From an uncultured Christensenella sp. (lineage in GTDB: Bacteria > Bacillota > Clostridia > Christensenellales > Borkfalkiaceae), in contig CAJTXM010000001.1 of NCBI GenBank assembly GCA_910583545.1, forward strand, positions 62,001 to 126,000: a stretch of 64,000 bases of DNA, in the 5' to 3' direction. The notes below the pieces were generated by a model that searched no databases, was not told where the DNA came from, and was given only the letters and a program-made list of their open reading frames with translations. The position numbers and the translations under genes are program-made. Of this stretch, positions 42,706 to 50,973 are shown piece by piece. The number at the start of each line of letters is the position of its first letter. Position 1 is the stretch's first letter.

Positions 42706-44142
42706 ATGAGAAAAACTTTACCTGCGCTTATCGCGCATATCGCCTTAATTCTCGCAGTGATAATCACCGTAGGTGTTCTTGGCGTTATCGCGGCAGGCGT
42801 GTCTGCCGAGGGCAGTGAAAAGTTTACGGACGAGTTGGAGCGCAACGTTACGCTTCATATTCTCGAAAACGACACGGCAAAGGAACAGGGCTATTTAAAA
42901 GAGCTTTTAGACGCGTTCAATGCCGAGTATGCCGAATACGGCATAAAGGCGGTCGACGCTAATATCGACCAGTACAACGACCTCGAACAGAGCGGTCCTT
43001 TCGGCTACGGCCCCGACGTTTTATATCAGGCGAACGACGCGCTTATGAAGTACGTCGACGGCAAGCATATTCTGCCGCTGCCCGTCGATAAAATCGAGTG
43101 CGCGGAAGAGTTGAGCGAAGCGGCGTTCAAGGCGTACCGCTCAACGGTAGGCGGTCAGGAATACACCTTCGGCGTGCCCGTAAACATTCAGCAGCCTCTT
43201 CTTTTCTACCGCAAGGACCTTATTCCCGAAAACTGGGAAACGGAATGGGACGACGATAAAAACGGCGTTCCCGATATGATAGAATACTGGACGGATATGT
43301 ACCGCTTTTCAAAGCAGATAAAGAAGGACAGCAACAATTCGAAATACGGGTATATGAAGTCTTTGAACGACGGATATTTCGCTTCGGGTTACTTCTTTTC
43401 GTACGGCGGATACGTTTTCGGCGGAGAGGACGGAAAGGATACTTCCGATATCGGATTTTCCAAAAACGACGGGTATCTGGGCGGAAAAATAATCCGTCAG
43501 CTTGCTTCGGTAATGAACCTCGAATGTACCGAGGACACCATTACGAGGAACTCGTATTCGCGTATGGCAAAGGGCGATTACTTCGCTACGATGACTACGC
43601 CCGACGTGTATACGCTGTTTATAAAAGAGATGGTAAACGCAGGCTACACCGAGGAATATGCGCGCGCCAACCTCATAATGACCGACATTCCCTCGCTTCC
43701 CGTAAGCGGAGATTTGGAGGACGAGAGTCAGGGCTTTAAGGATATGGTCGCTATGGGAGGCGTCAACGGTTATGCGATAAGCTCGTACACGAAGGCGCCC
43801 AACGCCTCGCTCGCGTTCGTCAATTTTGCAACTTCATATAAAATGATAAACCGCAGAGCGGAGCTTTTGGGTATATCGCCTGCAAGGCGCGACCTTGCCG
43901 AAGAGCTGGGCGGTCTGAACGAAAAGATAAATCAGAATCTCGACAGCGGAAGCATCTACGTTATGCCGAGCGTGCGCGCGCTTGCGCAGGTGTGGACGCC
44001 TTTGCAGACGTTCTGCGCTACGCTCGCGGACGACGTTCTCAATAATAAAGGCGTCTACGTCACGGACGAAAAACTTAAAGACGGAATACGCAACGTCGAC
44101 AATCAGATTTACGCGGCTATCCATACGCTCGGAGGTTCCTGA
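42706..44142 (+). CDS. Maltodextrin ABC transporter substrate-binding protein
   Basis: A 478-residue solute-binding protein. A membrane segment at residues about 9-32 carries a possible signal-peptidase site (VSAEG), but there is no lipobox Cys. The body fits the extracellular binding protein family 1: LHILENDTAKEQGYL, LYQANDALMKYV, VNIQQPLLFYRKDLIPE and GGVNGYAISSYTKAP. It lies just upstream of the two permease genes. How it stays at the cell surface is unclear, and a retained N-terminal membrane anchor is plausible. RBS GTGAGG precedes the ATG. Confidence 0.85.
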   Translation: MRKTLPALIAHIALILAVIITVGVLGVIAAGVSAEGSEKFTDELERNVTLHILENDTAKEQGYLKELLDAFNAEYAEYGIKAVDANIDQYNDLEQSGPFGYGPDVLYQANDALMKYVDGKHILPLPVDKIECAEELSEAAFKAYRSTVGGQEYTFGVPVNIQQPLLFYRKDLIPENWETEWDDDKNGVPDMIEYWTDMYRFSKQIKKDSNNSKYGYMKSLNDGYFASGYFFSYGGYVFGGEDGKDTSDIGFSKNDGYLGGKIIRQLASVMNLECTEDTITRNSYSRMAKGDYFATMTTPDVYTLFIKEMVNAGYTEEYARANLIMTDIPSLPVSGDLEDESQGFKDMVAMGGVNGYAISSYTKAPNASLAFVNFATSYKMINRRAELLGISPARRDLAEELGGLNEKINQNLDSGSIYVMPSVRALAQVWTPLQTFCATLADDVLNNKGVYVTDEKLKDGIRNVDNQIYAAIHTLGGS

Positions 44143-44144
44143 AA

Positions 44145-45548
44145 ATGAAAGCATTAGACACAATAACCGCAAAATTCAAAAACCTGCCTTCCGCGGTTGC
44201 GAAGAAGTTCAGGGCGATACCTTCTGAACTTGCAGGCAAATTCGCAGGCGCGAAAGAGATTTTAACTCAGGGCAACGGAAAAGTCACCGCGTCTATGCTC
44301 GTAATGGGCTTGGGTCAGCTGATTTACAGACAGTGGATAAAGGGCTTTATGTACCTTTTCGTACAGGCGGCGTTTATCGTCTATTTCGTGCTTACGGGCG
44401 CTGGCGATCTCTTCGGACTTTTCACCCTCGGCACACGCGAAGGCAACGCCTGGTACGGCGTGGAGGGCGACAACTCTGTAGTTATGCTCATTACGGGCAT
44501 ACTTTCGGTTTTCATAATCTTCCTGTATATAATGCTGTATATTTCCAACGTAAAGGACGCTTACCGCACACAGTGCGCTGTGGATACGCTGAAAGAGCCT
44601 CTCTCTTTCAAAAAGGAAGTCGGAGCGCTGCTCGATAAATCTTTCCACAAAACCGCGCTCGCTCTGCCCGTAATCGGTGTATGCGTTTTCAGCATACTTC
44701 CGATAGTGTTTATGATACTCATAGCGTTCACGAACTACGGCGGAGACGTCGTGCCTCCGGCGCTCGTAGACTGGGTCGGCTTCAAAAACTTCGGCAAGAT
44801 TCTCTCGCTCGGACAGTTCGCTCCCACGTTCTTCAAGATATTCGGCTGGAATATGCTCTGGGCGGTACTTTCGACCGCACTCAACTATTTCGCAGGCTTG
44901 GGTCTTGCACTTCTTCTTAACAAGAAGTGCGTAAAAGGCAAGGCTATATGGCGCGCTTTTCCCATACTTGCGTACGCTATCCCCGGCTTTATAACATTGC
45001 TCGGCTTTAAATTTATGTTCTCCTACGGCGGACCGATAAACTATTACATTCAGCAGGGCGGAGGCGAAGTCGTCGGATTTTTAGGCCTCGACGCGAAGTG
45101 GACGGCACGCTTTTTGGGACTTGGGGTCAACGCCTGGATATCCATACCCTCGACTATGCTTCTGGCAACGGGAATACTTTCTAACGTCAATACCGATCTA
45201 TACGAAGCGGCGAGGGTTGACGGCGCAAGCTCGTGGAAACAGTTTATAAAAATAACTCTCCCGTACGTTCTGTTTGCAACCACGCCCGTTCTCATTTCGC
45301 AGTTTATCGGCAACTTCAACAACTTCGGTATCTTCTACTTTTTGAGGGGCGGACTTTACGTCGACGGTTACTTCCTTGCAAGCGATACCGACCTTCTTAT
45401 AAACTGGCTTTACAATATGTCGATAGACAACAACTATTACTCGATAGGCGCGGCGATAAGTCTGGTGATTTTCGCCATTACCTCGGTGATATCCCTTACC
45501 GTATACGTTCTGTCGCCGTCGTATAAACAGGAGGAAACGTTCAGATGA
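44145..45548 (+). CDS. MalF-like ABC transporter permease
   Basis: A 467-residue membrane protein with about eight membrane segments. An N-terminal membrane segment sits at about residues 58-90 and a soluble loop at about 90-160. The EAA motif (DLYEAARVDGASSWKQFIKITLP) lies near 345-368 and contacts the ATPase. It starts 2 nt after the binding protein's stop. It pairs with the next permease to form the channel for maltodextrins. Amphipathic N-terminal about 45 residues precede the first membrane segment. Confidence 0.9.
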   Translation: MKALDTITAKFKNLPSAVAKKFRAIPSELAGKFAGAKEILTQGNGKVTASMLVMGLGQLIYRQWIKGFMYLFVQAAFIVYFVLTGAGDLFGLFTLGTREGNAWYGVEGDNSVVMLITGILSVFIIFLYIMLYISNVKDAYRTQCAVDTLKEPLSFKKEVGALLDKSFHKTALALPVIGVCVFSILPIVFMILIAFTNYGGDVVPPALVDWVGFKNFGKILSLGQFAPTFFKIFGWNMLWAVLSTALNYFAGLGLALLLNKKCVKGKAIWRAFPILAYAIPGFITLLGFKFMFSYGGPINYYIQQGGGEVVGFLGLDAKWTARFLGLGVNAWISIPSTMLLATGILSNVNTDLYEAARVDGASSWKQFIKITLPYVLFATTPVLISQFIGNFNNFGIFYFLRGGLYVDGYFLASDTDLLINWLYNMSIDNNYYSIGAAISLVIFAITSVISLTVYVLSPSYKQEETFR

Positions 45549-46402
45549 ATAAAGCAAAAGCCAAAGTCGTCAAGGCTAAATCAAAAAAAGTTTTCAACGT
45601 TGTCATCACCTACTGCATACTGTCGATCGTGGCGTTTATCTTCTTTTTCCCCTGTCTGTGGCTGATACTTGCGTCGTTTTCCAAGTCGGGGTCTATATAC
45701 TCTTTCGACGGTTTCTTCCCCACCGAATACGGCTTCGACGCATTCAAGGCGCTGTTTACGGACACAGTTATGTATAACTATAAACGCTGGTTTTTCAATA
45801 CCCTTTTCATTGCGGTAATGAGCTGTATTTTAGGTACGTTATTAACTATACTCACGGCGTACTGTATGTCGCGTTTCCGCTTTAAATCAAGAAAGGCAAT
45901 GATGAAAGCAACGTTGTTGCTTGGAATGTTCCCCTCGTTTATGGGCACTATCGCGGTGTACCTTATAATGACTCAGTTCAATCTTATCAATCAGCATTGG
46001 GGACTTATCCTCATATACTCGGCGCAGGCGCCTATGGGATATATGGTACAGAAAGGCTTTTTCGATACGATACCGTATTCAATCGACGAGGCGGCGCGAA
46101 TAGACGGGGCTTCTAATTTTACGGTTTTCGTGAAGTTTATTCTTCCGCTTTCAAAACCCATGCTCGTATACACGGCTTTGACTTCGTTCACCTGGCCGTG
46201 GTCGGACTTCATTCTGCCTAAAATGCTTTTGATTGATAAAGACCTTTACACCGTTGCGGTCGGGCTTATGTCGCTCGGCGAAACAGAATTTGCAAGGTTT
46301 GCGGCAGGCTCGATATTCATAGCAATACCTATTATACTTTTGTATTTCTGTCTGGTTAAGTATATGATTAACGGAATGGCCGCGGGCGCCGTAAAAGAAT
46401 AA
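45545..46402 (+). CDS. MalG-like ABC transporter permease
   Basis: A 285-residue permease with six membrane segments and an EAA motif (SIDEAARIDGASNFTVFVKFILP) near residues 180-203. The ATG overlaps the previous stop (ATGA). It forms the heterodimeric channel with the MalF-like protein. Confidence 0.92.
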   Translation: MNKAKAKVVKAKSKKVFNVVITYCILSIVAFIFFFPCLWLILASFSKSGSIYSFDGFFPTEYGFDAFKALFTDTVMYNYKRWFFNTLFIAVMSCILGTLLTILTAYCMSRFRFKSRKAMMKATLLLGMFPSFMGTIAVYLIMTQFNLINQHWGLILIYSAQAPMGYMVQKGFFDTIPYSIDEAARIDGASNFTVFVKFILPLSKPMLVYTALTSFTWPWSDFILPKMLLIDKDLYTVAVGLMSLGETEFARFAAGSIFIAIPIILLYFCLVKYMINGMAAGAVKE

Positions 46403-46568
46403 GAGCAAATAAACTTCGCAATAGTTCGTTGAGCTTACGTTTGTGTTTCGGTCATTTATTTCTGTGTAAATTCTCTCACACAATCCGCACTCGCCTGCTT
46501 TTGCTCGTTTCTTTGCACTTATTAACAAAATACTTGCTTCTTACTGTAAAAAAAGGGAGGAAATTAAT
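46403..46568. other. Intergenic spacer before the MalK-like gene
   Basis: 166 bp without a gene. No clear promoter or terminator was seen. The MalK-like gene is preceded by AAGGGAGGAAA. Confidence 0.4.
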
Positions 46569-48512
46569 ATGGCAAATCTTAGTTTAAAACATATCTATAA
46601 AGTTTATCCAAACGGAGCGAAAGCGGTAAACGATTTCAATATGCAGATTGAAGATAAGGAGTTTATCGTATTCGTAGGACCTTCGGGCTGCGGAAAGTCG
46701 ACTACTCTCCGTATGATAGCAGGGTTAGAACCTATCACCGCAGGCGAGCTAAAAATCGGCGACGTGGTAGTCAACGGTATGGAGCCAAAGGACAGGGATA
46801 TCGCAATGGTATTCCAGAACTACGCGCTGTACCCGCATATGTCTATCTTCGAAAATATTGCGTTCGGACTCAGAATGCGCAAAATACCCGACATCAAGCG
46901 CGATAAGGAGGGGAACCCCGTACTCGACAAAGAGGGGAAAGAAATTCCCGTAATGCGCAAGTACAACAAACAGGAGCTTGCCGAAAAGGTCAACGAAGCG
47001 GCGGAAATTCTGGGAATAACCGAATACCTGAAACGCAAGCCCAAAGAAATGTCGGGCGGACAAAGACAGCGAGTTGCGCTCGGCCGTGCGATAGTGCGTC
47101 AGCCGAAAGTTATGCTTTTGGATGAACCTTTATCCAACCTCGACGCAAAGCTGAGAACGCAGATGCGCAGCGAGATAGTAAAGCTACATAAAAAATTGCA
47201 GACGACGTTTATATACGTCACCCACGATCAGGTTGAGGCTATGACTATGGGCACGCGCATAGTCGTAATGAAAGACGGCTTCGTCAAGCAGATAGACACG
47301 CCGAAAAACCTGTATAAGTACCCTGCAAACAAATTCGTTGCCGGCTTTATAGGCACGCCGCAGATGAACTTTTTCGAAGCGACTCTGAAAAAGACGGGCG
47401 ACAAGGTCCATATAGAATTTAAAAACTGCGACGCTAAAATCACCGTACCGTATTCTCTGCTTATGAAGACTACTCCGCAGTACTTAGACGGCAAAAAACC
47501 CGTCTATCTCGGTTTCCGTGCGGAAGATATCACTCTCGAAAGGGATAAGACGGCTTCCTGTCAGGCTAAAATCAAAGTGCGCATTTCCCACTCGGAGGAA
47601 TTAGGTACCGAAACTTTGGTTTACGGCGACGTAAATATGAACGGAGACGGCTACACCGACACGGGCACGCAGGTCATAATCAAGGCAGGCGGATTTAAGG
47701 AAATCGAGCCCGACACCGTTGTCGAGGCAGGGCTCGATATCGGCGCGATACACCTTTTCGACGCAGAAACTGAGGAGAGTATTCTGCCGAGAATTCCCGA
47801 ATACAACTACCTCGACTGTAAGGTCAAATCGGGCAAACTGACTTTTTCGGGAACGGAAGTTCAGCTTCCGCCTGCAATAAGATGCCCCGACGGCAAGGGT
47901 GAAATGCTCATTCCCGTTTCGGCAATAAGATGGAACGGCGGTATCAAAGCCAAAGTTACGGACTGCGAAAATATCAACGGACGTATTCTCGTTACACTCG
48001 ATATAAACGGCGGAAGGCTCTACGCGCTTTCCGACGAGGTTAAAAAGGGTGATGTTTTAATAGGTATCGACTATAAAAAAGCTACGCTCGATATTTCGGA
48101 CGAACGCGTTTCGCCGATGCCCGAAGTCAACGGACTTGACGGAATTTTCACAAAGGATAAGGGCGAGGGCAAGGGCGAACTTGTTTACTCGCTTGAAATC
48201 AACGGCGTTAAAATTCCTACGCCCGAGGATGTATATCTGAAGATGTTTTCGGCAACTTCGGGCAGGAAGGTTTACAACTGCCGTTTCCGCTACGAATGGA
48301 CGCCGTACGACTTTACGGTTTCCGAAAGCGGAATAGAGGCGGAAGCGCTTGAAACGCTTGACTACGGCGAAGAAAAATTCATTAAATGCGCCGTCGGCGA
48401 AGAGGTTATTTACGTCAGGGCGGACGGCGAGTATTCGGGCAAAATTCATATTATACCCGACGCAGGCAAAGTCAGCGTAATAGAGCTTGAACGCAACATA
48501 AGAATAGTTTAG
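46569..48512 (+). CDS. MalK/MsmX-like ABC ATPase with long C-terminal extension
   Basis: A 647-residue ATPase that would energise the maltodextrin permeases. Walker A is G37-P-S-G-C-G-K-S-T45, the signature is MSGGQRQRVALGRAI, and Walker B is VMLLDEPLSNLD. The regulatory TOBE-like region is at about 275-370. Two features are unusual: an insertion of about 25 residues near 106-132 (IKRDKEGNPVLDKEGKEIPV), and an extra about 270 residues after 370, containing beta-rich LLY-like segments (VKSGKLTFSGTEVQLP, DVLIGIDYKK). Normal MalK is about 370 residues. Confidence 0.87.
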   Translation: MANLSLKHIYKVYPNGAKAVNDFNMQIEDKEFIVFVGPSGCGKSTTLRMIAGLEPITAGELKIGDVVVNGMEPKDRDIAMVFQNYALYPHMSIFENIAFGLRMRKIPDIKRDKEGNPVLDKEGKEIPVMRKYNKQELAEKVNEAAEILGITEYLKRKPKEMSGGQRQRVALGRAIVRQPKVMLLDEPLSNLDAKLRTQMRSEIVKLHKKLQTTFIYVTHDQVEAMTMGTRIVVMKDGFVKQIDTPKNLYKYPANKFVAGFIGTPQMNFFEATLKKTGDKVHIEFKNCDAKITVPYSLLMKTTPQYLDGKKPVYLGFRAEDITLERDKTASCQAKIKVRISHSEELGTETLVYGDVNMNGDGYTDTGTQVIIKAGGFKEIEPDTVVEAGLDIGAIHLFDAETEESILPRIPEYNYLDCKVKSGKLTFSGTEVQLPPAIRCPDGKGEMLIPVSAIRWNGGIKAKVTDCENINGRILVTLDINGGRLYALSDEVKKGDVLIGIDYKKATLDISDERVSPMPEVNGLDGIFTKDKGEGKGELVYSLEINGVKIPTPEDVYLKMFSATSGRKVYNCRFRYEWTPYDFTVSESGIEAEALETLDYGEEKFIKCAVGEEVIYVRADGEYSGKIHIIPDAGKVSVIELERNIRIV

Positions 48513-48556
48513 CATTTTCAATCACGATCACGCTTTCATTTTTTTCCATTCCATAA

Positions 48557-48588
48557 AAACCGGACAGCGTAAAGCTGTTCGGTTTTTT
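48557..48588 (+). terminator. Terminator of the maltodextrin operon
   Basis: AAACCGGACAGC (48557-48568) with GCTGTTCGGTTT (48574-48585), one G-U pair, followed by T. Confidence 0.9.
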
Positions 48589-48634
48589 CTTTAAAAAATA
48601 CGGCGCAACTCTTTTCTTTTCCGCCGAAAAACGA

Positions 48635-48640
48635 TATAAT
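48635..48640 (+). promoter_or_regulatory. -10 element of the rarA promoter
   Basis: TATAAT at 48635-48640, 18 nt before the rarA ATG. The -35 at standard spacing is weak (TTTTCT). Confidence 0.5.
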
Positions 48641-48658
48641 GGCTGTAAGAGGTTTGAA

Positions 48659-49984
48659 ATGGAACAGGGAACTTTGTTTGAAGATACGTCAAGCCAGCCG
48701 CTTGCGTCGAGATTAAGACCGCAGACTCTGGACGAATACTGCGGACAGAAGCACCTTTTGGGCGAGGGCAAAATTCTGCGCCGTCTTATCGAGAGCGACA
48801 GCGTAAGCTCTATGATTTTCTGGGGTCCTCCCGGCGTGGGCAAGACTACGCTCGCAAGGATAATCGCAAACAGGACGAAGGCTAACTTTATCGATTTTTC
48901 CGCCGTGACCAGCGGTATAAAGGAGATTAAGACGGTAATGGAACAGGCGGAAAAGAACCGCCGTTTCGGGGAAAAGACAATACTTTTCGTCGACGAAATT
49001 CACCGTTTCAATAAAGCGCAGCAGGACGCGTTTCTGCCGTTCGTAGAAAAGGGAAGTATAATTCTTATCGGCGCGACTACCGAAAATCCGTCGTTTGAAG
49101 TCAACGGCGCTCTGCTCTCGCGCTGTAAAGTTTTCGTCTTGCAGGAGTTAAAGACGGACGAGCTTTGCGGTCTTTTGAAGCACGCCTTAACCGATGAACG
49201 CGGTTTCGGTTTGCAGAAAGTCGAAATAGACGACGTGCTGATAGAGGGCATTGCAAACTTTGCAAACGGCGACGCGCGCAGTGCGCTTTCGACTTTGGAA
49301 ATGGCGGTTTTAAACGGTGTATTCGACGGTGAAAAGACCGTAGTTACGGCGGAAACGCTTGAACAGTGCATTTCCAAAAAATCGCTTCTGTACGATAAGA
49401 ACGGCGAACAGCACTACAATATTATTTCGGCTCTGCATAAATCGATGCGCAATTCCGACCCCGACGCTTCGGTGTACTGGCTGGCGAGAATGCTGGAAGC
49501 CGGCGAAGATCCACTGTATATCGCACGGCGCATAACGAGGTTTGCAAGCGAGGATATAGGTCTTGCCGATCCGCGCGCGCTCGAAATCGCGGTTGCGGTT
49601 TTTCAGGCTTGCCGCCTCATAGGTATGCCTGAATGTACCGTTCATCTTACCGAGGCGGTCGTATATATGTCGCTTGCGCCCAAGTCAAACGCGCTGTACA
49701 CGGCGTACGGTTCGGCGAAGAGGGACGCGGTGAATATGCTTGCCGAGCCCGTGCCTCTCGTCATACGCAACGCATCCACCAAGCTTATGAAGGAACTCGA
49801 ATACGGCAAGGGCTATCAGTATGCGCACGATACCGCGGACAAGCTTACGGATATGCAGTGTCTGCCGGACAGCCTGCTCGGCAGGGAATATTACCGACCC
49901 ACCGAAGAGGGCGTGGAGGCTCGGTTCAAAGCGCGCTTGCAGGAAATCAAGGACCGGAAAGCAAAAGCGAAAACGGACAAATAA
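48659..49984 (+). CDS. rarA: Replication-associated recombination protein A
   Basis: A 441-residue clamp-loader-like AAA+ ATPase. Walker A is GPPGVGKTT (about 58-66), Walker B is LFVDEIHRFN, sensor 1 is LIGATTENPSF, and the C-terminal MgsA/RarA part includes DPLYIARRITRFASEDIG and a PTEEGVEARF tail. This is the RarA/MgsA family, which acts at stalled replication forks. RBS AAGAGG precedes the ATG, and a strong terminator follows. Confidence 0.93.
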   Translation: MEQGTLFEDTSSQPLASRLRPQTLDEYCGQKHLLGEGKILRRLIESDSVSSMIFWGPPGVGKTTLARIIANRTKANFIDFSAVTSGIKEIKTVMEQAEKNRRFGEKTILFVDEIHRFNKAQQDAFLPFVEKGSIILIGATTENPSFEVNGALLSRCKVFVLQELKTDELCGLLKHALTDERGFGLQKVEIDDVLIEGIANFANGDARSALSTLEMAVLNGVFDGEKTVVTAETLEQCISKKSLLYDKNGEQHYNIISALHKSMRNSDPDASVYWLARMLEAGEDPLYIARRITRFASEDIGLADPRALEIAVAVFQACRLIGMPECTVHLTEAVVYMSLAPKSNALYTAYGSAKRDAVNMLAEPVPLVIRNASTKLMKELEYGKGYQYAHDTADKLTDMQCLPDSLLGREYYRPTEEGVEARFKARLQEIKDRKAKAKTDK

Positions 49985-49985
49985 A

Positions 49986-50011
49986 AAACGCACCGCGTCT
50001 GCGGTGCGTTT
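49986..50011. terminator. Bidirectional terminator between rarA and ZIP genes
   Basis: AAACGCACCGC (49986-49996) and GCGGTGCGTTT (50001-50011), GTCT loop. Lies between convergent genes. Confidence 0.9.
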
Positions 50012-50020
50012 CGGTTTCCT

Positions 50021-50881
50021 TTAAAATATGACGAGGAGAAATCCTGCGAGAACGCCGACGAACAGCGCGAAGGCAGGGAGCTTACTTCGCCACATTAAAA
50101 TAGATTCGGGCAGAAGTTCGCCGAACACGACGTACAGCATTGCGCCGCTTGCAAAGCCGAGCGAAATGACGAGCATAATATCGTTTATTCCGCCGATCGC
50201 ATAGCCTAAAAGCGCGCCGAAAACGGTAGGAAGTCCGCTAAGCGCCGTGAGAAGAATTGCCTTGTATTTTTTCATTCCCCCCGATATAAGGGGCACCGAA
50301 ACCGCCATTCCCTCGGGCACGTTGTGCAGTCCTATGACTATCGCCATAATGAATCCGCTTCCCGTAAAAAGACTTTTGCCGAGGTCGGCTTCAAGCGCAT
50401 AGGACGCGCCTATTACCATACCTTCTGGCAGGTTGTGCAGAGCTATCGCGAACATCATCACAAGCCCTGCAATAAACAGATTTGACTTTGCGTCCCTGTG
50501 CGTTTCGAAGTGGTTCGAGTGGATAAGCTCGTCCAGATCGTCCGCCGTCGCAGGGTGATTTTCGTCTATGTGTTTTACTTCGCGGTTGGTTCGTTTGTCG
50601 ATAAGAAAATTCAGAAGATAAACTATTCCGTATCCTGCCGCGACCGACGCGACAATGATGAGCGGAGTGAGCGAGGGGAGCGTGCCTTCTTCCATCATAT
50701 GCAAGGGTTCGCTCATCAGATCGAAACAGACTACGGCAAGCATTATTCCTGCGGCAAACGATAAAAGCAGGCTGACTATTTTGTTCGAGTCGCGCTTCAT
50801 TACCGCGCCGACGACTCCGCCGAGTCCCGTTCCGACCACGCCCGAAATAAAGGTTATCAGAATAATTATCAGGTAGTTCAT
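50021..50881 (-). CDS. ZIP-family metal transporter
   Basis: A 286-residue membrane protein with about eight membrane segments. The metal-binding transmembrane motifs H-N-L-P-E-G and H-N-V-P-E-G are both present, as is a His-rich loop (HIDENHPATADDLDELIHSNHFETH) between segments. This is the ZupT/ZIP group that imports zinc, iron and other divalent metals. It lies alone on the - strand. Confidence 0.92.
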   Translation of the reverse strand: MNYLIIILITFISGVVGTGLGGVVGAVMKRDSNKIVSLLLSFAAGIMLAVVCFDLMSEPLHMMEEGTLPSLTPLIIVASVAAGYGIVYLLNFLIDKRTNREVKHIDENHPATADDLDELIHSNHFETHRDAKSNLFIAGLVMMFAIALHNLPEGMVIGASYALEADLGKSLFTGSGFIMAIVIGLHNVPEGMAVSVPLISGGMKKYKAILLTALSGLPTVFGALLGYAIGGINDIMLVISLGFASGAMLYVVFGELLPESILMWRSKLPAFALFVGVLAGFLLVIF

Positions 50882-50928
50882 AAAAATTATTATAGCACTT
50901 CTGTCCTATAAATCAAGCGTTCACAGTC

Positions 50929-50966
50929 AAAAAATTACGCCGTCCGTAAATTTGCGCGGACGGCGT
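50929..50966 (-). terminator. Terminator of the M60-like protease gene
   Basis: ACGCCGTCCG (50937-50946) and CGGACGGCGT (50957-50966), with a run of A on the + strand (T on the - strand) at 50929-50936. Confidence 0.88.
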
Positions 50967-50973
50967 TTTAACG

